The position numbers and the translations under genes are program-made. Of a stretch of DNA of 36,492 nt, positions 23,096-31,264 are shown piece after piece. The notes under the pieces were generated by a model that saw nothing but the letters and a program-made list of their open reading frames with translations, was not told where the DNA came from and searched no databases. The stretch's first letter is position 1; every line of letters starts with the position of its first letter. This DNA comes from Roseicella aerolata (GTDB taxonomy: Bacteria; Pseudomonadota; Alphaproteobacteria; Acetobacterales; Acetobacteraceae). Location: positions 1 to 36,492 of the forward strand of contig NZ_JAJAQI010000049.1 of NCBI RefSeq assembly GCF_020523605.1, read 5' to 3'.

Positions 23096-24888
23096 TGCGG
23101 CGGGGCGCGCTGCTGGCCGGTGCCCTCGGCGCGGCGGCGCTCGCCGCGGTGCCGGTCGCCTCGGCCACCTACCTCTCGCTCACTGGGCTCGGGGCGCACC
23201 CCTACTTCGCCGCCGCCGGCCTCTGGACGAAGGCGACCGCCTGGACGCTCTACGCGCCGCAGGCTGGGGCGAACTGGTGGGCCGCGGTCACCGTCGGCCT
23301 GTCGGGCTTCCTCGGCCTCGCGCCGCTGCTGCTGGCAGGGACCGCGGCCGTTGCCGTGCGGCGCCGCAGCGGCCGGCCCCTGCACGGCGAATCCCACTTC
23401 GCCACCCGGCGCGAGGCGGAGGCGGGCGGCATCACCTTCGCCTCCCGGCCGAGCCCGGACGGCATCCTCCTCGGCAAGTGGGGCCGCGGCCCCTTCGCGC
23501 GCTACGCCTGCCTACCGGGGCAGCAGCACGTCGCGGTCTACGCGCCCACCGAGGAGGGCAAGGGCGTCTCCTTCGTCGTGCCGAACGCGATGAACTGGGG
23601 CGGCGCGCTCGTCGCCTTCTCGGTCAAGCGCGACCTGGTGCGCTGGACCGCGGCCGAGCGGGCGCGCAAGGGCGACGAGGTCTTCGTCCTCGACTTCGGC
23701 GACCCGGAGGGCCGCACCCACCGCTGGAACCCGCTCGGCCTCGTGCGGCGGGGCACGTCCGACGCCACCGACGACCTCCAGAAGGCGATGTTCGCCCTCG
23801 TGCCGGAGACGCGGGCCAACAATCCCTACTGGGACAACGCCGGCCGCCGCGTCGCCACCGCGCTCGCCGTGCTCCAGTCCGAGACGCCGGGCGCGCCGCT
23901 GACGGTCGCCGCCGTGGCCGGCCTCGCCCGCCGGGGGGACTGCGTCGCGCACCTTCGGTCCCTGGTGGCGGACGCCAGGCGGGAGGGGCGCCCCTACCCG
24001 CGCGCCGCCGTCGAGACCGCCCTCGGCTGGGCGGACGGGCTCGAGAAGGGGAGCGAGGAGGCGCGCGGCGTGCGCCAGACGATCCTCACCGCGCTGTCGC
24101 TCTGGGAGGTGCCGCGCATCGCCGCAGCCACGGCCGCCAGCGACTTCGACGTGCGCGAGCTGCGGTCCCGCCGAATGTCGGTCTACCTCTGCGCCCAGCC
24201 CTCGGACCTGCGCCGGATGCGGCCGATCTACGCGATCTTCTTCCAGCAGCTGATCGACGCCATGGCGCGCGAGGAGTTCGGCGAGAAGCGGGAGCACCGG
24301 CACCGCGTGCTCGCCCTGCTCGACGAGTTCTGGGCGCTCGGCGAGCACCGCGTGCTAGCCGACGCCACGGCCTTCATCCGCTCCTCCGGCCTGCGCATGG
24401 CGATCGTCGTGCAGTCGAAGGACCAGACCCGGCTCGCCTTCGGCGAGGACGGGTCGCGGAACATCTACGCCAACGCCGGCGCCGAGATCGCGCTCGGCGG
24501 GCTCGACCAGCGCCAGGCGGAGGAGGTCAGCCAGCGGGGCGGCAGCGACACCGTCGTCGAGACGACGCAGAGCCGCCCGCGCTTCTTCGGGTGGCTCAGC
24601 CCGTCGCGGCAGAGCGAGAGCGAGACGGTGCGCCGGCGGGCGCTGATGCTGGCGCAGGAGGTGCAGCGGCTGCCCGCCGACAAGCTCCTCGTGCTGCGCC
24701 GGCGGCTCGCCCTGCTGATGCTCGACCGCCTCGTCTGGTATCGGGACCCCTGGTTCCGGAAGCTGGCCGCCGAGCCTCCGGCCGTCCCGACGCTCGCCGT
24801 GCGGGTGGAGCGCGACGCGGCGCCGCCGGGAGAGGCCGGGGCGGCGCCCGTTCCCGCGGCCGCCGGCGGCGGCTCAGCGGTGCAGTGA
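23095..24888 (+). CDS. virD4: VirD4/TraG-type coupling protein
   Basis: A 597-residue T4SS coupling protein that recruits the relaxosome. Two hydrophobic segments in the first 90 residues anchor it; GESHFATRREAEAGGI begins the TraG/VirD4 domain. The P-loop region is APTEEGKGVSFVVPN at about 150-164 (usual form APTRSGKG), followed by FSVKRDLVRWTAAERARKGD and, near residue 405, VLALLDEFWALGEHRVL (Walker B), then VVQSKDQTRLAFGEDGSRNIYAN. The ATG at 23095 has GGAGGT nine bases upstream; a GTG three bases earlier is also possible. The 3' end overlaps the convergent relaxase gene by 15 bases. Confidence 0.93.
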   Translation: MRRGALLAGALGAAALAAVPVASATYLSLTGLGAHPYFAAAGLWTKATAWTLYAPQAGANWWAAVTVGLSGFLGLAPLLLAGTAAVAVRRRSGRPLHGESHFATRREAEAGGITFASRPSPDGILLGKWGRGPFARYACLPGQQHVAVYAPTEEGKGVSFVVPNAMNWGGALVAFSVKRDLVRWTAAERARKGDEVFVLDFGDPEGRTHRWNPLGLVRRGTSDATDDLQKAMFALVPETRANNPYWDNAGRRVATALAVLQSETPGAPLTVAAVAGLARRGDCVAHLRSLVADARREGRPYPRAAVETALGWADGLEKGSEEARGVRQTILTALSLWEVPRIAAATAASDFDVRELRSRRMSVYLCAQPSDLRRMRPIYAIFFQQLIDAMAREEFGEKREHRHRVLALLDEFWALGEHRVLADATAFIRSSGLRMAIVVQSKDQTRLAFGEDGSRNIYANAGAEIALGGLDQRQAEEVSQRGGSDTVVETTQSRPRFFGWLSPSRQSESETVRRRALMLAQEVQRLPADKLLVLRRRLALLMLDRLVWYRDPWFRKLAAEPPAVPTLAVRVERDAAPPGEAGAAPVPAAAGGGSAVQ

Positions 24889-27800
24889 CATGGAGGGGCC
24901 CTCGCGTCCCCGCTCGGCCGCCGGCCCGCGCAGGCGGGCCAGCCGCTCCCGCACCGCCCCCGCCAGCTCGGCGCCGAGGCGGGAAAGTCGCTCGGCGAAC
25001 GCGCCCCGCGCCCGCACCGCCTCGGCGAGGCGCGCAACGATTGGAGTAGCAGCTAGATGCTCGCGGCTACCTTTTAGCCGCCTTTCGAGGGTCGTCGGCG
25101 GGAGGCCATTCGCCTCCCGCCTCTCGGCCGGGCGCGCGCCCTGCCGCAGCGCCCGGGCGGCGCCGCGCCGGACCTCGCCGGCCCGGGCGAGGAACTCCAG
25201 CGCCCCCTCCTGCCGCGGCTGCCGGCCGAGGTTGCGCGCCGCGTTCGCCCAGGCGTCCGCCTCCGTCACGGGGCGGGCGTCGTTCAGCGGCCGGCGCCGC
25301 ACCACCTCGGCGTGCTCTGCCCCGGCCGAGACGATCAGCCAGGAGGCCCGGCGGTGCCGCGTGCCCGAGGCGTAGGCCGCGAAGCCCGTCACCGCCTTCG
25401 TGCCGGCCGGCAGGGCGTGGACGTGCTCGGTCGCCGTGGATCCCTGCGCGGTGTGGGTGGTCATCACCTCGCCATAGGCCAGCCGCACGCGGCCCGTGGC
25501 GCGGTCGGCGAGGGTGGACCAGGCCACCCGCCCCTCCCGGCCGGAGGCGTTCCGCACGCGCATCCCCTTCGCGTCCGCCGAGAGCACGGTCAGCACCGAG
25601 CCGTTGCGCCCGATGCTGCCCCTCTCCCCTTCCGCGCGCGTGCTGGCGAAGAGGCGCACCCGATCGCCGGGCCCGAGCGCCATCTCATAGGCGTTCCCGT
25701 CCCGGTCGGCCGCGCGCACCCGCACCTGGTCGGGCCCGACCTGCCCCAGCCCCTGCCGCACCTCGCGGATGGCCAGCCCCAGCCGGTGCGCGTCGGCGTT
25801 CGTCGGCGCGGAGACGGAGAGGGTGTAGCCGGGGTCGCCGGCGTTCGCCCGCAGCCGCTCGCCGACGAGGGCGGCGACGCGCTCGGTCGCCTCGCGGTAG
25901 CCGCCGGGGACCATCTCCGCCGTGCCGTCCTCGCGCTTCATGGCGAGGGCTTCGGCCGCGCGGCCCTCGCGCCAGTGGCCGGCGATCTCGCGCTCCCGCT
26001 CGGCGCGCTGGCGGACCGTGGTGAGGATCTCCGGCACCTGGTCGGGGCCGAGCGCACGGCGGACGAGGTCCACGATCGGCCCCGCCTCGATCGCCTGGCA
26101 CTGCCGGTCGTCGCCGAGCATGGCGAGGCGGAAGCCGCGCGCCTCCTGCAGCCGCAGCAGCTCCAAACCCTGCCGGGTACCCAGCAGGCCGAGCTCGTCC
26201 ACCACCACGACGGAGCGTCGGTCGAGGTCGAAGGCGCCCGCCTTCGCGCCGTCCAGGAAGACGCTCAGCGCGCGGACGTTCTCCCGCGCGATCCCGGCAT
26301 CCGCCAGGTCGTCGGCCTGGCGCCAGGCCAGCGCCACGCCGTGCACCGCCCTCCCCTGTCCGGTCCAGGCCGCCACCAGGGGCTGGAGCAAGGTCGTCTT
26401 GCCGCTGCCGGCGGCACCGACCACGACGCCGAGCCGGCCGCCCTCGCCAAGGCGGTGCATGGCCCGCCGCTGCGCCTCGCCGTGCTCGCCCTCGAAGGCG
26501 AGGCCGGCGCGCCCCACCGCGGCGGCGATCTCGCCGGCCCGGAGCGCCCCGGTCCGGTCGCCGGCGGCGGTGCGGGCGAGCCGGACGAACTCCGCCTCGT
26601 CGGCGGCGTGCAGCGCCGTCGTGATGCCGACTTCGCCCCGCTCGCCGGCCCGGCCCCAGACGAGCGCCGTCGCCTCGCCGTACTGCCGCACGCCCTCGCT
26701 CCGGAAGAGCGCGGTCACCCGCCCGACGTCGGCCGTCTCCTCGATGCCGGCGGCGATGAGGCCGCGCAGGGCCGCCGTCCGCGCGTCGGCGCCGGTGACG
26801 ACGGCGCGGCGGTCCAGCTCCTTCTCCAGCCAGGGCAGCGCCTCTCGGTAGGCGCGCGCGATGCGCTCCTCCCGGGTCGGCCCCGGCCCGGTCCGGCGCG
26901 GCCCCTCGATGCCGCCGTACTCCCAGCCGAGCTCGCGCGCCTGGCGGCGCCAGTCGGCGAAGTCGGCCATGTCGTCCTTCTTGAGCTTCTCCCGCGCCGC
27001 CGCGTCGAGCCCGGCCGGCGTGCCTTGCACGCCGGCCTTCAGCAGCCCGGCGCGGCGCTCGGGCGGCAGCGTGTCCCAGTCGAGGCCGAGGGTGCGAGCG
27101 TAGGCCCGCGCGGCCTCCTCGCCACCGAGGGTGCGCTTCGAGAAGTGGTCGCGGACGTGGTCAGGAACGGCCGTGAGGCGGGCCATGCCGGTCTTCGGGT
27201 CGAGACTGACCTCGGCGCCGAGCCGGCGCAGGTTCGCGGCGAGGTGCGCCTGGTAGAGCGCGCCGGCCTCCTTGATCAGCCCGTCGAGCCGGTCGAGGTC
27301 GAGCGAGCCGACCCGGCCGTTCTCGCAGAACACCGCGTTCGGCACGGTGAAGTGGGTGTGCAGGTCCGGGTCGCCGGCGACCTGCACCGCCACGCTCTCG
27401 GTGACGGTCCGCCCGCCCTCCTGCCGCGCGGTCCAGAGGGTCGGGCGGGAGGTGTAGTGGTCGAAGGCGATCCAGCCGACATGGCCGGGGTCGGCGCCGT
27501 CGCGCCCGCCGTCGCCCTTCCGGGCCTGACCGATGCGTCCCTCGATGGCGGCCATCGCCTCCGCTGCCGCGTCGCGGTGCGCGGCGTAGATCGAGGCCGC
27601 CTCTGCTGGCCGGGCGAAGGCCCAGGCGACGGAGACCGACTTGTCCGGGGTGAAGCAGAAGTCCACGGAGCCGATCGGGGTGAGGTCCTTCACCTCGCCC
27701 GTCCGCCGGTCGGTGACCTGGCGCGCCGTGGCGTAGCGCTTGCCCTCGATCCGCGCCCCGTCGGCGCGGCGGCCGGCCAGCAGCGCGTTGATCTCGTCGC

Positions 27801-28212
27801 GGGTGACGCCCCGGTCCGGATCGAGCCCGAGGCCGCGCGCGACGAGCGGGTGCATGTCCCGGCGCGGCTCTGCCATGGGCGGGCCGTAGGCCGCCTCGAA
27901 GTTACGCCGCTCCAAGGCCAGCGCCAGCCGGTCCCCGAGGCGCGCCTCCTCGTCGTCGGGGTCGGCACCCCGGTCGGCGTGCCGGAGCATCAACTCCGCT
28001 ATCGCTTCGCTGTACGAGAGATTGCCTTTGTCCATCGCCTCGGCCAGCTCGGCGACGGACCGGTCCTCGGCCGAGCCGGCGACATCCATCCCCTGCGTAT
28101 AGTAGCGGGCGAGGTCGGCGACCTCCCGCGGCAGGGTCCGCGTCAGCAGGTGGTCCGTCATTGCCCCCGCCGAGGCCGGCTCCCCCGCGGCGATGGTCGA
28201 GTAGGTCAGCAC
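24874..28212 (-). CDS. traA: MobF conjugative relaxase-helicase (TraA/TrwC type)
   Basis: An 1112-residue protein that nicks oriT, stays bound to the 5' end and unwinds the strand. Relaxase domain: candidate catalytic tyrosines Y37/Y38 in LARYYTQGM, FCFTPDKSVSVAWAF at 186-200, and the metal site DPDLHTHFTVPNAVF with H285 and H287 plus a third His upstream (FDHYTSR). Helicase domain: Walker A GAAGSGKTT at 599-607, VVVDELGLLGTR as Walker B and later motifs including VMTTHTAQGS, as in RecD/TraI helicases. The last 100 residues are basic and helical. GTG start with GGAG eleven bases upstream. It sits six bases after a small coiled-coil gene and converges on virD4. The gene name follows plasmid usage; MobF type is judged from the motifs. 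Confidence 0.93.
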   Translation of the reverse strand: MLTYSTIAAGEPASAGAMTDHLLTRTLPREVADLARYYTQGMDVAGSAEDRSVAELAEAMDKGNLSYSEAIAELMLRHADRGADPDDEEARLGDRLALALERRNFEAAYGPPMAEPRRDMHPLVARGLGLDPDRGVTRDEINALLAGRRADGARIEGKRYATARQVTDRRTGEVKDLTPIGSVDFCFTPDKSVSVAWAFARPAEAASIYAAHRDAAAEAMAAIEGRIGQARKGDGGRDGADPGHVGWIAFDHYTSRPTLWTARQEGGRTVTESVAVQVAGDPDLHTHFTVPNAVFCENGRVGSLDLDRLDGLIKEAGALYQAHLAANLRRLGAEVSLDPKTGMARLTAVPDHVRDHFSKRTLGGEEAARAYARTLGLDWDTLPPERRAGLLKAGVQGTPAGLDAAAREKLKKDDMADFADWRRQARELGWEYGGIEGPRRTGPGPTREERIARAYREALPWLEKELDRRAVVTGADARTAALRGLIAAGIEETADVGRVTALFRSEGVRQYGEATALVWGRAGERGEVGITTALHAADEAEFVRLARTAAGDRTGALRAGEIAAAVGRAGLAFEGEHGEAQRRAMHRLGEGGRLGVVVGAAGSGKTTLLQPLVAAWTGQGRAVHGVALAWRQADDLADAGIARENVRALSVFLDGAKAGAFDLDRRSVVVVDELGLLGTRQGLELLRLQEARGFRLAMLGDDRQCQAIEAGPIVDLVRRALGPDQVPEILTTVRQRAEREREIAGHWREGRAAEALAMKREDGTAEMVPGGYREATERVAALVGERLRANAGDPGYTLSVSAPTNADAHRLGLAIREVRQGLGQVGPDQVRVRAADRDGNAYEMALGPGDRVRLFASTRAEGERGSIGRNGSVLTVLSADAKGMRVRNASGREGRVAWSTLADRATGRVRLAYGEVMTTHTAQGSTATEHVHALPAGTKAVTGFAAYASGTRHRRASWLIVSAGAEHAEVVRRRPLNDARPVTEADAWANAARNLGRQPRQEGALEFLARAGEVRRGAARALRQGARPAERREANGLPPTTLERRLKGSREHLAATPIVARLAEAVRARGAFAERLSRLGAELAGAVRERLARLRGPAAERGREGPSMSLHR

Positions 28213-28218
28213 GGCCGG

Positions 28219-28509
28219 TCAGGCTCCGGGCACCAGCGCCTCGGCGATCTCGCCGGGCAGCGCCGCAAGGCGGGCCTCCAGCCGCGCCATGACCGCCTCC
28301 TGGGCCGAGAGGGCGTTCGCCATGTCGCGGATCGCCTCCGCCAGGTCGCCGCTGCTCGGCGGCTCCTCGGCCGCCGCGAGGAGGATTCGCTCCAGCATCG
28401 CCGTGTGCGCGGCGAGCGTCTCGTTCATCTGGGCCACCCCGCGGAGGAGCGCGTCCTGCCGCTCCTCCAGCCGGGCGAGGCGGTCGTCGTCGCGCGCCGT
28501 GGCTGCCAT
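28219..28509 (-). CDS. Small coiled-coil protein ahead of the relaxase
   Basis: A 96-residue, almost wholly helical protein with heptad patterning (RLARLEERQDALLRGVAQM, ALSAQEAVMARLEARLAAL), no cysteine and no membrane segment. It heads the relaxase transcript and lies six bases upstream of it. In R388 this place belongs to trwA, encoding the small relaxosome DNA-binding protein. No ribbon-helix-helix motif is obvious here, so the parallel is positional only. Unknown family. Confidence 0.7.
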   Translation of the reverse strand: MAATARDDDRLARLEERQDALLRGVAQMNETLAAHTAMLERILLAAAEEPPSSGDLAEAIRDMANALSAQEAVMARLEARLAALPGEIAEALVPGA

Positions 28510-28692
28510 GGGGCCTCCCGTTCCGCTCCCGGGCCGCAGGCACCGACCGCATTGGCCAATGCCTTGGTCTGTGGAGCTTGTTGCCTTTCACAAACTGGGG
28601 CCACATCCTTCACATTCATGGCGGGTAAACTTCCCGCGCAGGGCGGTGTTCCGGTCGCCGCAGATGCGGCTGCGTCGGGCAGAATCACACCC
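28510..28692. other. Divergent intergenic region, candidate oriT
   Basis: The gap between the relaxase unit (minus) and the StbABC-like unit (plus). Its centre, 28550-28640, is less GC-rich than its surroundings. It contains the 12-base palindrome CATTGGCCAATG (28550-28561), an imperfect arm pair TTGT/ACAA around 28579-28595, and GCGGG-N7-CCCGC (28622-28638) next to a small repeat of TTCACATTC and CCACATCC. Palindromes beside the relaxase gene are typical of nic regions. The nic site itself cannot be named. Confidence 0.38.
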
Positions 28693-29130
28693 ATGAGCTC
28701 CGACGAAGAACTGACGCGGATCGCGGCCGTGGCGCGCGGCGGATCGGGGCGGACGCCGCTCTACCGATGGCTGCGGGCCCGGCACGACGACTTCGCCGCG
28801 CTCGTGGACGAGAACCGGCCGAGCTGGAAGGCGCTCGCCGAGGGCTTCGCCGGCCTCGGCCTGAAGGCGTCCGGCGGACGGGCGCTGACCGGCGAGACGG
28901 TCCGCCGCACCTGGTGGCGTGTGCAGCGGGATGTCGTCGCGGCCCGGGCACGACGTGGCGCGGTCGCCCCACCCCAGGTCGTGGTGCCGCTTGCCCGGCC
29001 GGCACCGGCAGCCTCCTCCCCTCCCCCACCGCCGGCGGCCTCGACCACAGCCCCGGGCGGGGCAGAGGCGGCTCTCGCGCGGCTGAGGGCCGAGATGGAC
29101 ATTCGCAGCGGAAGGAAGCCGAATGGCTAA
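28693..29130 (+). CDS. StbA-like plasmid protein (position-based)
   Basis: A 145-residue protein with a helical N-terminal 85 residues (ELTRIAAVARGGSGRTPLYR, WLRARHDDFAALVDENRPSW, GETVRRTWWRVQRDVVAARAR) and a Pro/Ala tail ending basic (LARLRAEMDIRSGRKPNG). The N-terminal part looks like a helix-turn-helix DNA-binding domain, though I recognise no named family. It begins at the ATG of 28693 and overlaps the ATPase gene by eight bases. In R388 the matching gene, stbA, encodes a DNA-binding protein that binds repeats next to oriT and governs plasmid placement. Assignment here rests on gene order. Confidence 0.6.
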   Translation: MSSDEELTRIAAVARGGSGRTPLYRWLRARHDDFAALVDENRPSWKALAEGFAGLGLKASGGRALTGETVRRTWWRVQRDVVAARARRGAVAPPQVVVPLARPAPAASSPPPPPAASTTAPGGAEAALARLRAEMDIRSGRKPNG

Positions 29131-29893
29131 GGCAAACGGACACGCCCCGTCAGTGGGCGACGCAGAGGCGCAGATGGTCCTCGCCGTCGGCCTCGGGCGA
29201 GGTTTCGGCGGCAAGTCCACCGGGCTCGCGGAGTTGGTCTGGCGGGCGCGGAACCAGGGGCGCGACGTGATCGTCGCCGACGGCGACCCGCGGAGCCGCA
29301 CCCTCGCCGGCATGTTCGAGGGCGCGACGCATCCGCCGACCGAGGAGCTGCCCGACGTGAAGGCGTGGCTGACGGGCGTTCTGAACCGGATGGTGAAGGA
29401 GCGGCGCTCGGCCGTCCTCGACCTCGGCGGCGGCGACCGGGTGCTGCAGGAGTACGGACGCGACCTCCGCCTGGTGGAGTTCTGCGACCGGCGCGGCATC
29501 GAGCCGCTGGCCCTCTACTTCCTCGGCCCGGAAGAGGAGGACCTGCGACACGTGCTGTCGATCTGGGACGCCGGCTACTTCCGGCCGAAGCGGACGCTGC
29601 TCGTGCTGAACGAGGGCGTAATCCGGGAGGGCCGCACCGTGGCCGGCGCCTTCGAGCGCACGCACCGCCACCCCGACTTCGAGCGGATGGTGGCTGAGGG
29701 CGCCGTTCCCGTGCTGATGCAGCGCCTCGCCTGCATGGACCTGCTGCGCCAGCGCGGCCTCGGCCTCTACGCCGCGGCGGCCGGCGACGGCGCCGACCCG
29801 CTCGACCCGGTTGAGCAGTTCATGGTCGAGGACTGGCTCGGAGACCTCGAGAAGCGACGCGCCGAGGCCGGCGCTGCCGCCTGGCTGCCGTGA
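29123..29893 (+). CDS. StbB-like ParA/MinD-family ATPase
   Basis: A 256-residue protein with a deviant Walker motif at residues 23-32, VGLGRGFGGKST, typical of P-loop proteins of the MinD/ParA superclass though lacking the signature Lys of KGGxGKT. Then DVIVADGDPRSRTLAGMF (Walker A' region) and SAVLDLGGGDRVLQEYGRDL as Walker B. AAGGA lies upstream of the ATG. It overlaps the StbA-like gene by eight bases and the next gene by four. R388 StbB is an ATPase with Walker motifs needed for conjugation. This match in motif and order is the main support; partition for the plasmid itself is served by the parA at 33676. Confidence 0.68.
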   Translation: MAKANGHAPSVGDAEAQMVLAVGLGRGFGGKSTGLAELVWRARNQGRDVIVADGDPRSRTLAGMFEGATHPPTEELPDVKAWLTGVLNRMVKERRSAVLDLGGGDRVLQEYGRDLRLVEFCDRRGIEPLALYFLGPEEEDLRHVLSIWDAGYFRPKRTLLVLNEGVIREGRTVAGAFERTHRHPDFERMVAEGAVPVLMQRLACMDLLRQRGLGLYAAAAGDGADPLDPVEQFMVEDWLGDLEKRRAEAGAAAWLP

Positions 29894-30396
29894 CGGGCGC
29901 GGCTCCCTCCCCTGCCCCGGCGGCAGCAACGCCAGAGGACGTCCGGGGCTGGTGCGAGCGGGCCGGGATGCGCCCGGACAGCCCGCTGCGCGCCGCCCTG
30001 CTGGCGACCTTCGACGCCGCCGCCGCGGCGCGCGAGGCGGCGAGCGGCGCGCGAGGGCTGACGCCGGAGGGGGAACGCGACCTCGTCAGCAGGGTGGCGG
30101 AGGCCGCGGCAGCGGGCGCCGAGCGGGAGGTCCTGCGCCTGTCGCGGCGAGCCGAGCTTCGGACCGGGCTCGCTCTTGCCCTGGCTGGAGCCGTGCTTTT
30201 TGCTAGTGGATATGCGCTAGGACGTAGGAGTGAATTCGACCGCGTTGAGGGACAAGCGGGCGCCGCCTTCGTCGCGGGGATCGCGGAGATGAACGACGTT
30301 ACGGCCCTGCGGCATCACTGCCAGCGGACCGGCTATGAGCAGGCGGGGCGCCGGGCCTGCGACCTCCCACCCGTCTGGATCGGCGGGACGCGATGA
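29890..30396 (+). CDS. StbC-position membrane protein of unknown function
   Basis: A 168-residue protein: helical, acidic/Ala-rich N-terminal 95 residues, one hydrophobic segment at about 98-118 (LALALAGAVLFASGYALG), then a short C-terminal domain with three cysteines in the final 45 residues. GTG start overlapping the previous stop. The codons around 30196-30225 (CTT TTT GCT AGT GGA TAT, and CTA soon after) are out of style with the rest of the gene and hold two GCTAG motifs, as if the stretch had another origin or a second role. Third gene of the StbABC-like unit; no family recognised. Confidence 0.6.
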   Translation: MTGAAPSPAPAAATPEDVRGWCERAGMRPDSPLRAALLATFDAAAAAREAASGARGLTPEGERDLVSRVAEAAAAGAEREVLRLSRRAELRTGLALALAGAVLFASGYALGRRSEFDRVEGQAGAAFVAGIAEMNDVTALRHHCQRTGYEQAGRRACDLPPVWIGGTR

Positions 30397-30477
30397 CCAG
30401 CGCGGACGGCATAGATAGCTGCTACCCGTAGCTACTAGCAACTTGCGGGATTGCCCGGCGGGACATCCTTGTCCGAG

Positions 30478-30976
30478 CTACCGCAGCGGGTGCGCCATGC
30501 CGTCGAACCCCTCTTCCGGTGCGGGCCGCTCGAAGTAGCGGGCCAATTCGCGACTCGGCCTCGCTCACCTGGTGCTCGTGCAGGCCTCCCGCATTCCTGG
30601 CCGACAGCCGGGCGAGGCAGACCGCGTCCGGCACGTCGAGGACGCGCAGCCGACAGGCGCAGCCCGCCCCGGTGTTCGCCGCCCAGTCGAGCACCGCGGA
30701 GAACCGGGCGCGCAGCAGCTCGGAGAGATGCGGTCCCGCGGGCGCCCGCCGCGAGTACTACGCCGAAGCGCCTACCGCATAGGCGGTAGAAGCTAGCAGA
30801 TAGGCGGCGATTGGCCGGAGCTCCTCGGGGTAGAGCGCCGCCATCGACGGATCCTGGGCGACGGCGATGGCGGCGGGCACCTCGGCCAGCCGTACGGCGA
30901 GCATCGACTTGCCCGCGGCGACCTTGCAGCAATGCATGTAGATGCTCGGGACGCGGCCGGGCGGCGCATCGAGCAT
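30478..30976 (-). pseudogene. P-loop kinase/zeta-toxin-like AAA ATPase, broken
   Basis: The minus strand encodes IYMHCCKVAAGKSMLAVRLAE (P-loop AAGKS), DPSMAALYPEELRPIAAY, then, past a stop, YSRRAPAGPHLSELLRARFS, VLDWAANTG and LRVLDVPDAVCLARLSARNAGG with HEHQVSEAE. After a frameshift near 30550 the ending continues as RYFERPAPEEGFDGMAHPLR and stops at 30478. This order is that of small AAA-family kinases with a G-K-V-x-A-G-K-S P-loop. The in-frame TAG and about thirteen foreign residues come from the core of the 67-bp repeat, which separates the IAAY and YSRR segments. Two lesions make it a pseudogene. Such kinases are sometimes toxins or resistance factors; role unknown. Confidence 0.62.
30738..30804 (+). 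repeat. 67-bp inverted repeat, left copy
   Basis: Matches the complement of 31891-31957 at all but about five positions; the inner 44 bases (30761-30804) differ at only one. It contains a hairpin, CTACCGC-N4-GCGGTAG, and a GCTAGC at 30792-30797. It lies inside the broken kinase gene and supplies its premature stop. Confidence 0.88.
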
Positions 30977-31090
30977 GGGGATGGCCTCCTCGAAGCAGCC
31001 CAGCGCCAGTATGCTAGGTCGTTTCTTCTATTCACTACCTGCTACCTGCTACAAGCAATCGGAGCGACCTTCGCCGAGCAGCCCTTTTCC

Positions 31091-31119
31091 TTGAAACCCG
31101 CCGGCGGCAGGGATATCTA
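31091..31119 (+). promoter_or_regulatory. Sigma-70-type promoter, TTGAAA-N17-TATCTA
   Basis: TTGAAA at 31091-31096 and TATCTA at 31114-31119 are separated by 17 bases, close to the housekeeping consensus and rare in DNA this rich in G and C. No convincing coding frame follows; the putative structured RNA does. Confidence 0.42.
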
Positions 31120-31125
31120 TGGTGC

Positions 31126-31259
31126 CGCAGGGGTCCCTGCGTGCGACCCGTCCGGCCGCGTGTCGGGCGGGAGCGGTGGCCACCCGGAGGCCGAAAGCCC
31201 CGGTTGCCGGCCACCCTCCCTGCCCTCTTCCGAGAGCCGCCCTAGCCGGGCGGCTCTCG
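31126..31259 (+). ncRNA. Candidate structured small RNA
   Basis: Downstream of the promoter-like sequence there is a run of stems: GCAGG-N4-CCTGC near 31128-31141; a large hairpin 31175-31215 with GGTGGCC and GGCCACC arms and an inner CCGG/GGC stem closed by a CGAAA loop; and a 12-bp terminal hairpin 31231-31259. The segment fits a transcript of about 134 bases ending at that hairpin. It is not a known family to me, and dense GC makes chance stems common, so this is a candidate only. Confidence 0.33.
31231..31259. terminator. Perfect 12-bp hairpin between convergent units
   Basis: CGAGAGCCGCCC pairs with its exact complement around a five-base loop (TAGCC). It lies six bases beyond the DUF3800 stop on the minus strand and at the end of the putative small RNA on the plus strand. 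No long T run follows on either side, so it may be a weak or Rho-assisted two-way terminator. Confidence 0.55.
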
Positions 31260-31264
31260 TCGTT

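Noticed and set aside
25312-29130. A plus-strand frame of 1272 codons
   Set aside because: Up to about 28,200 it is antisense to the relaxase-helicase gene, whose motifs are clear, and reads as Arg/Gly/Ala-rich noise. Only the part from 28693 is a gene.
29123-29893. Reading the StbB-like ATPase as the plasmid's main ParA
   Set aside because: It lacks the KGGxGKT signature and sits by the relaxase, whereas the gene at 33676-34344 has a full ParA motif set, an RHH partner and a place next to the origin.
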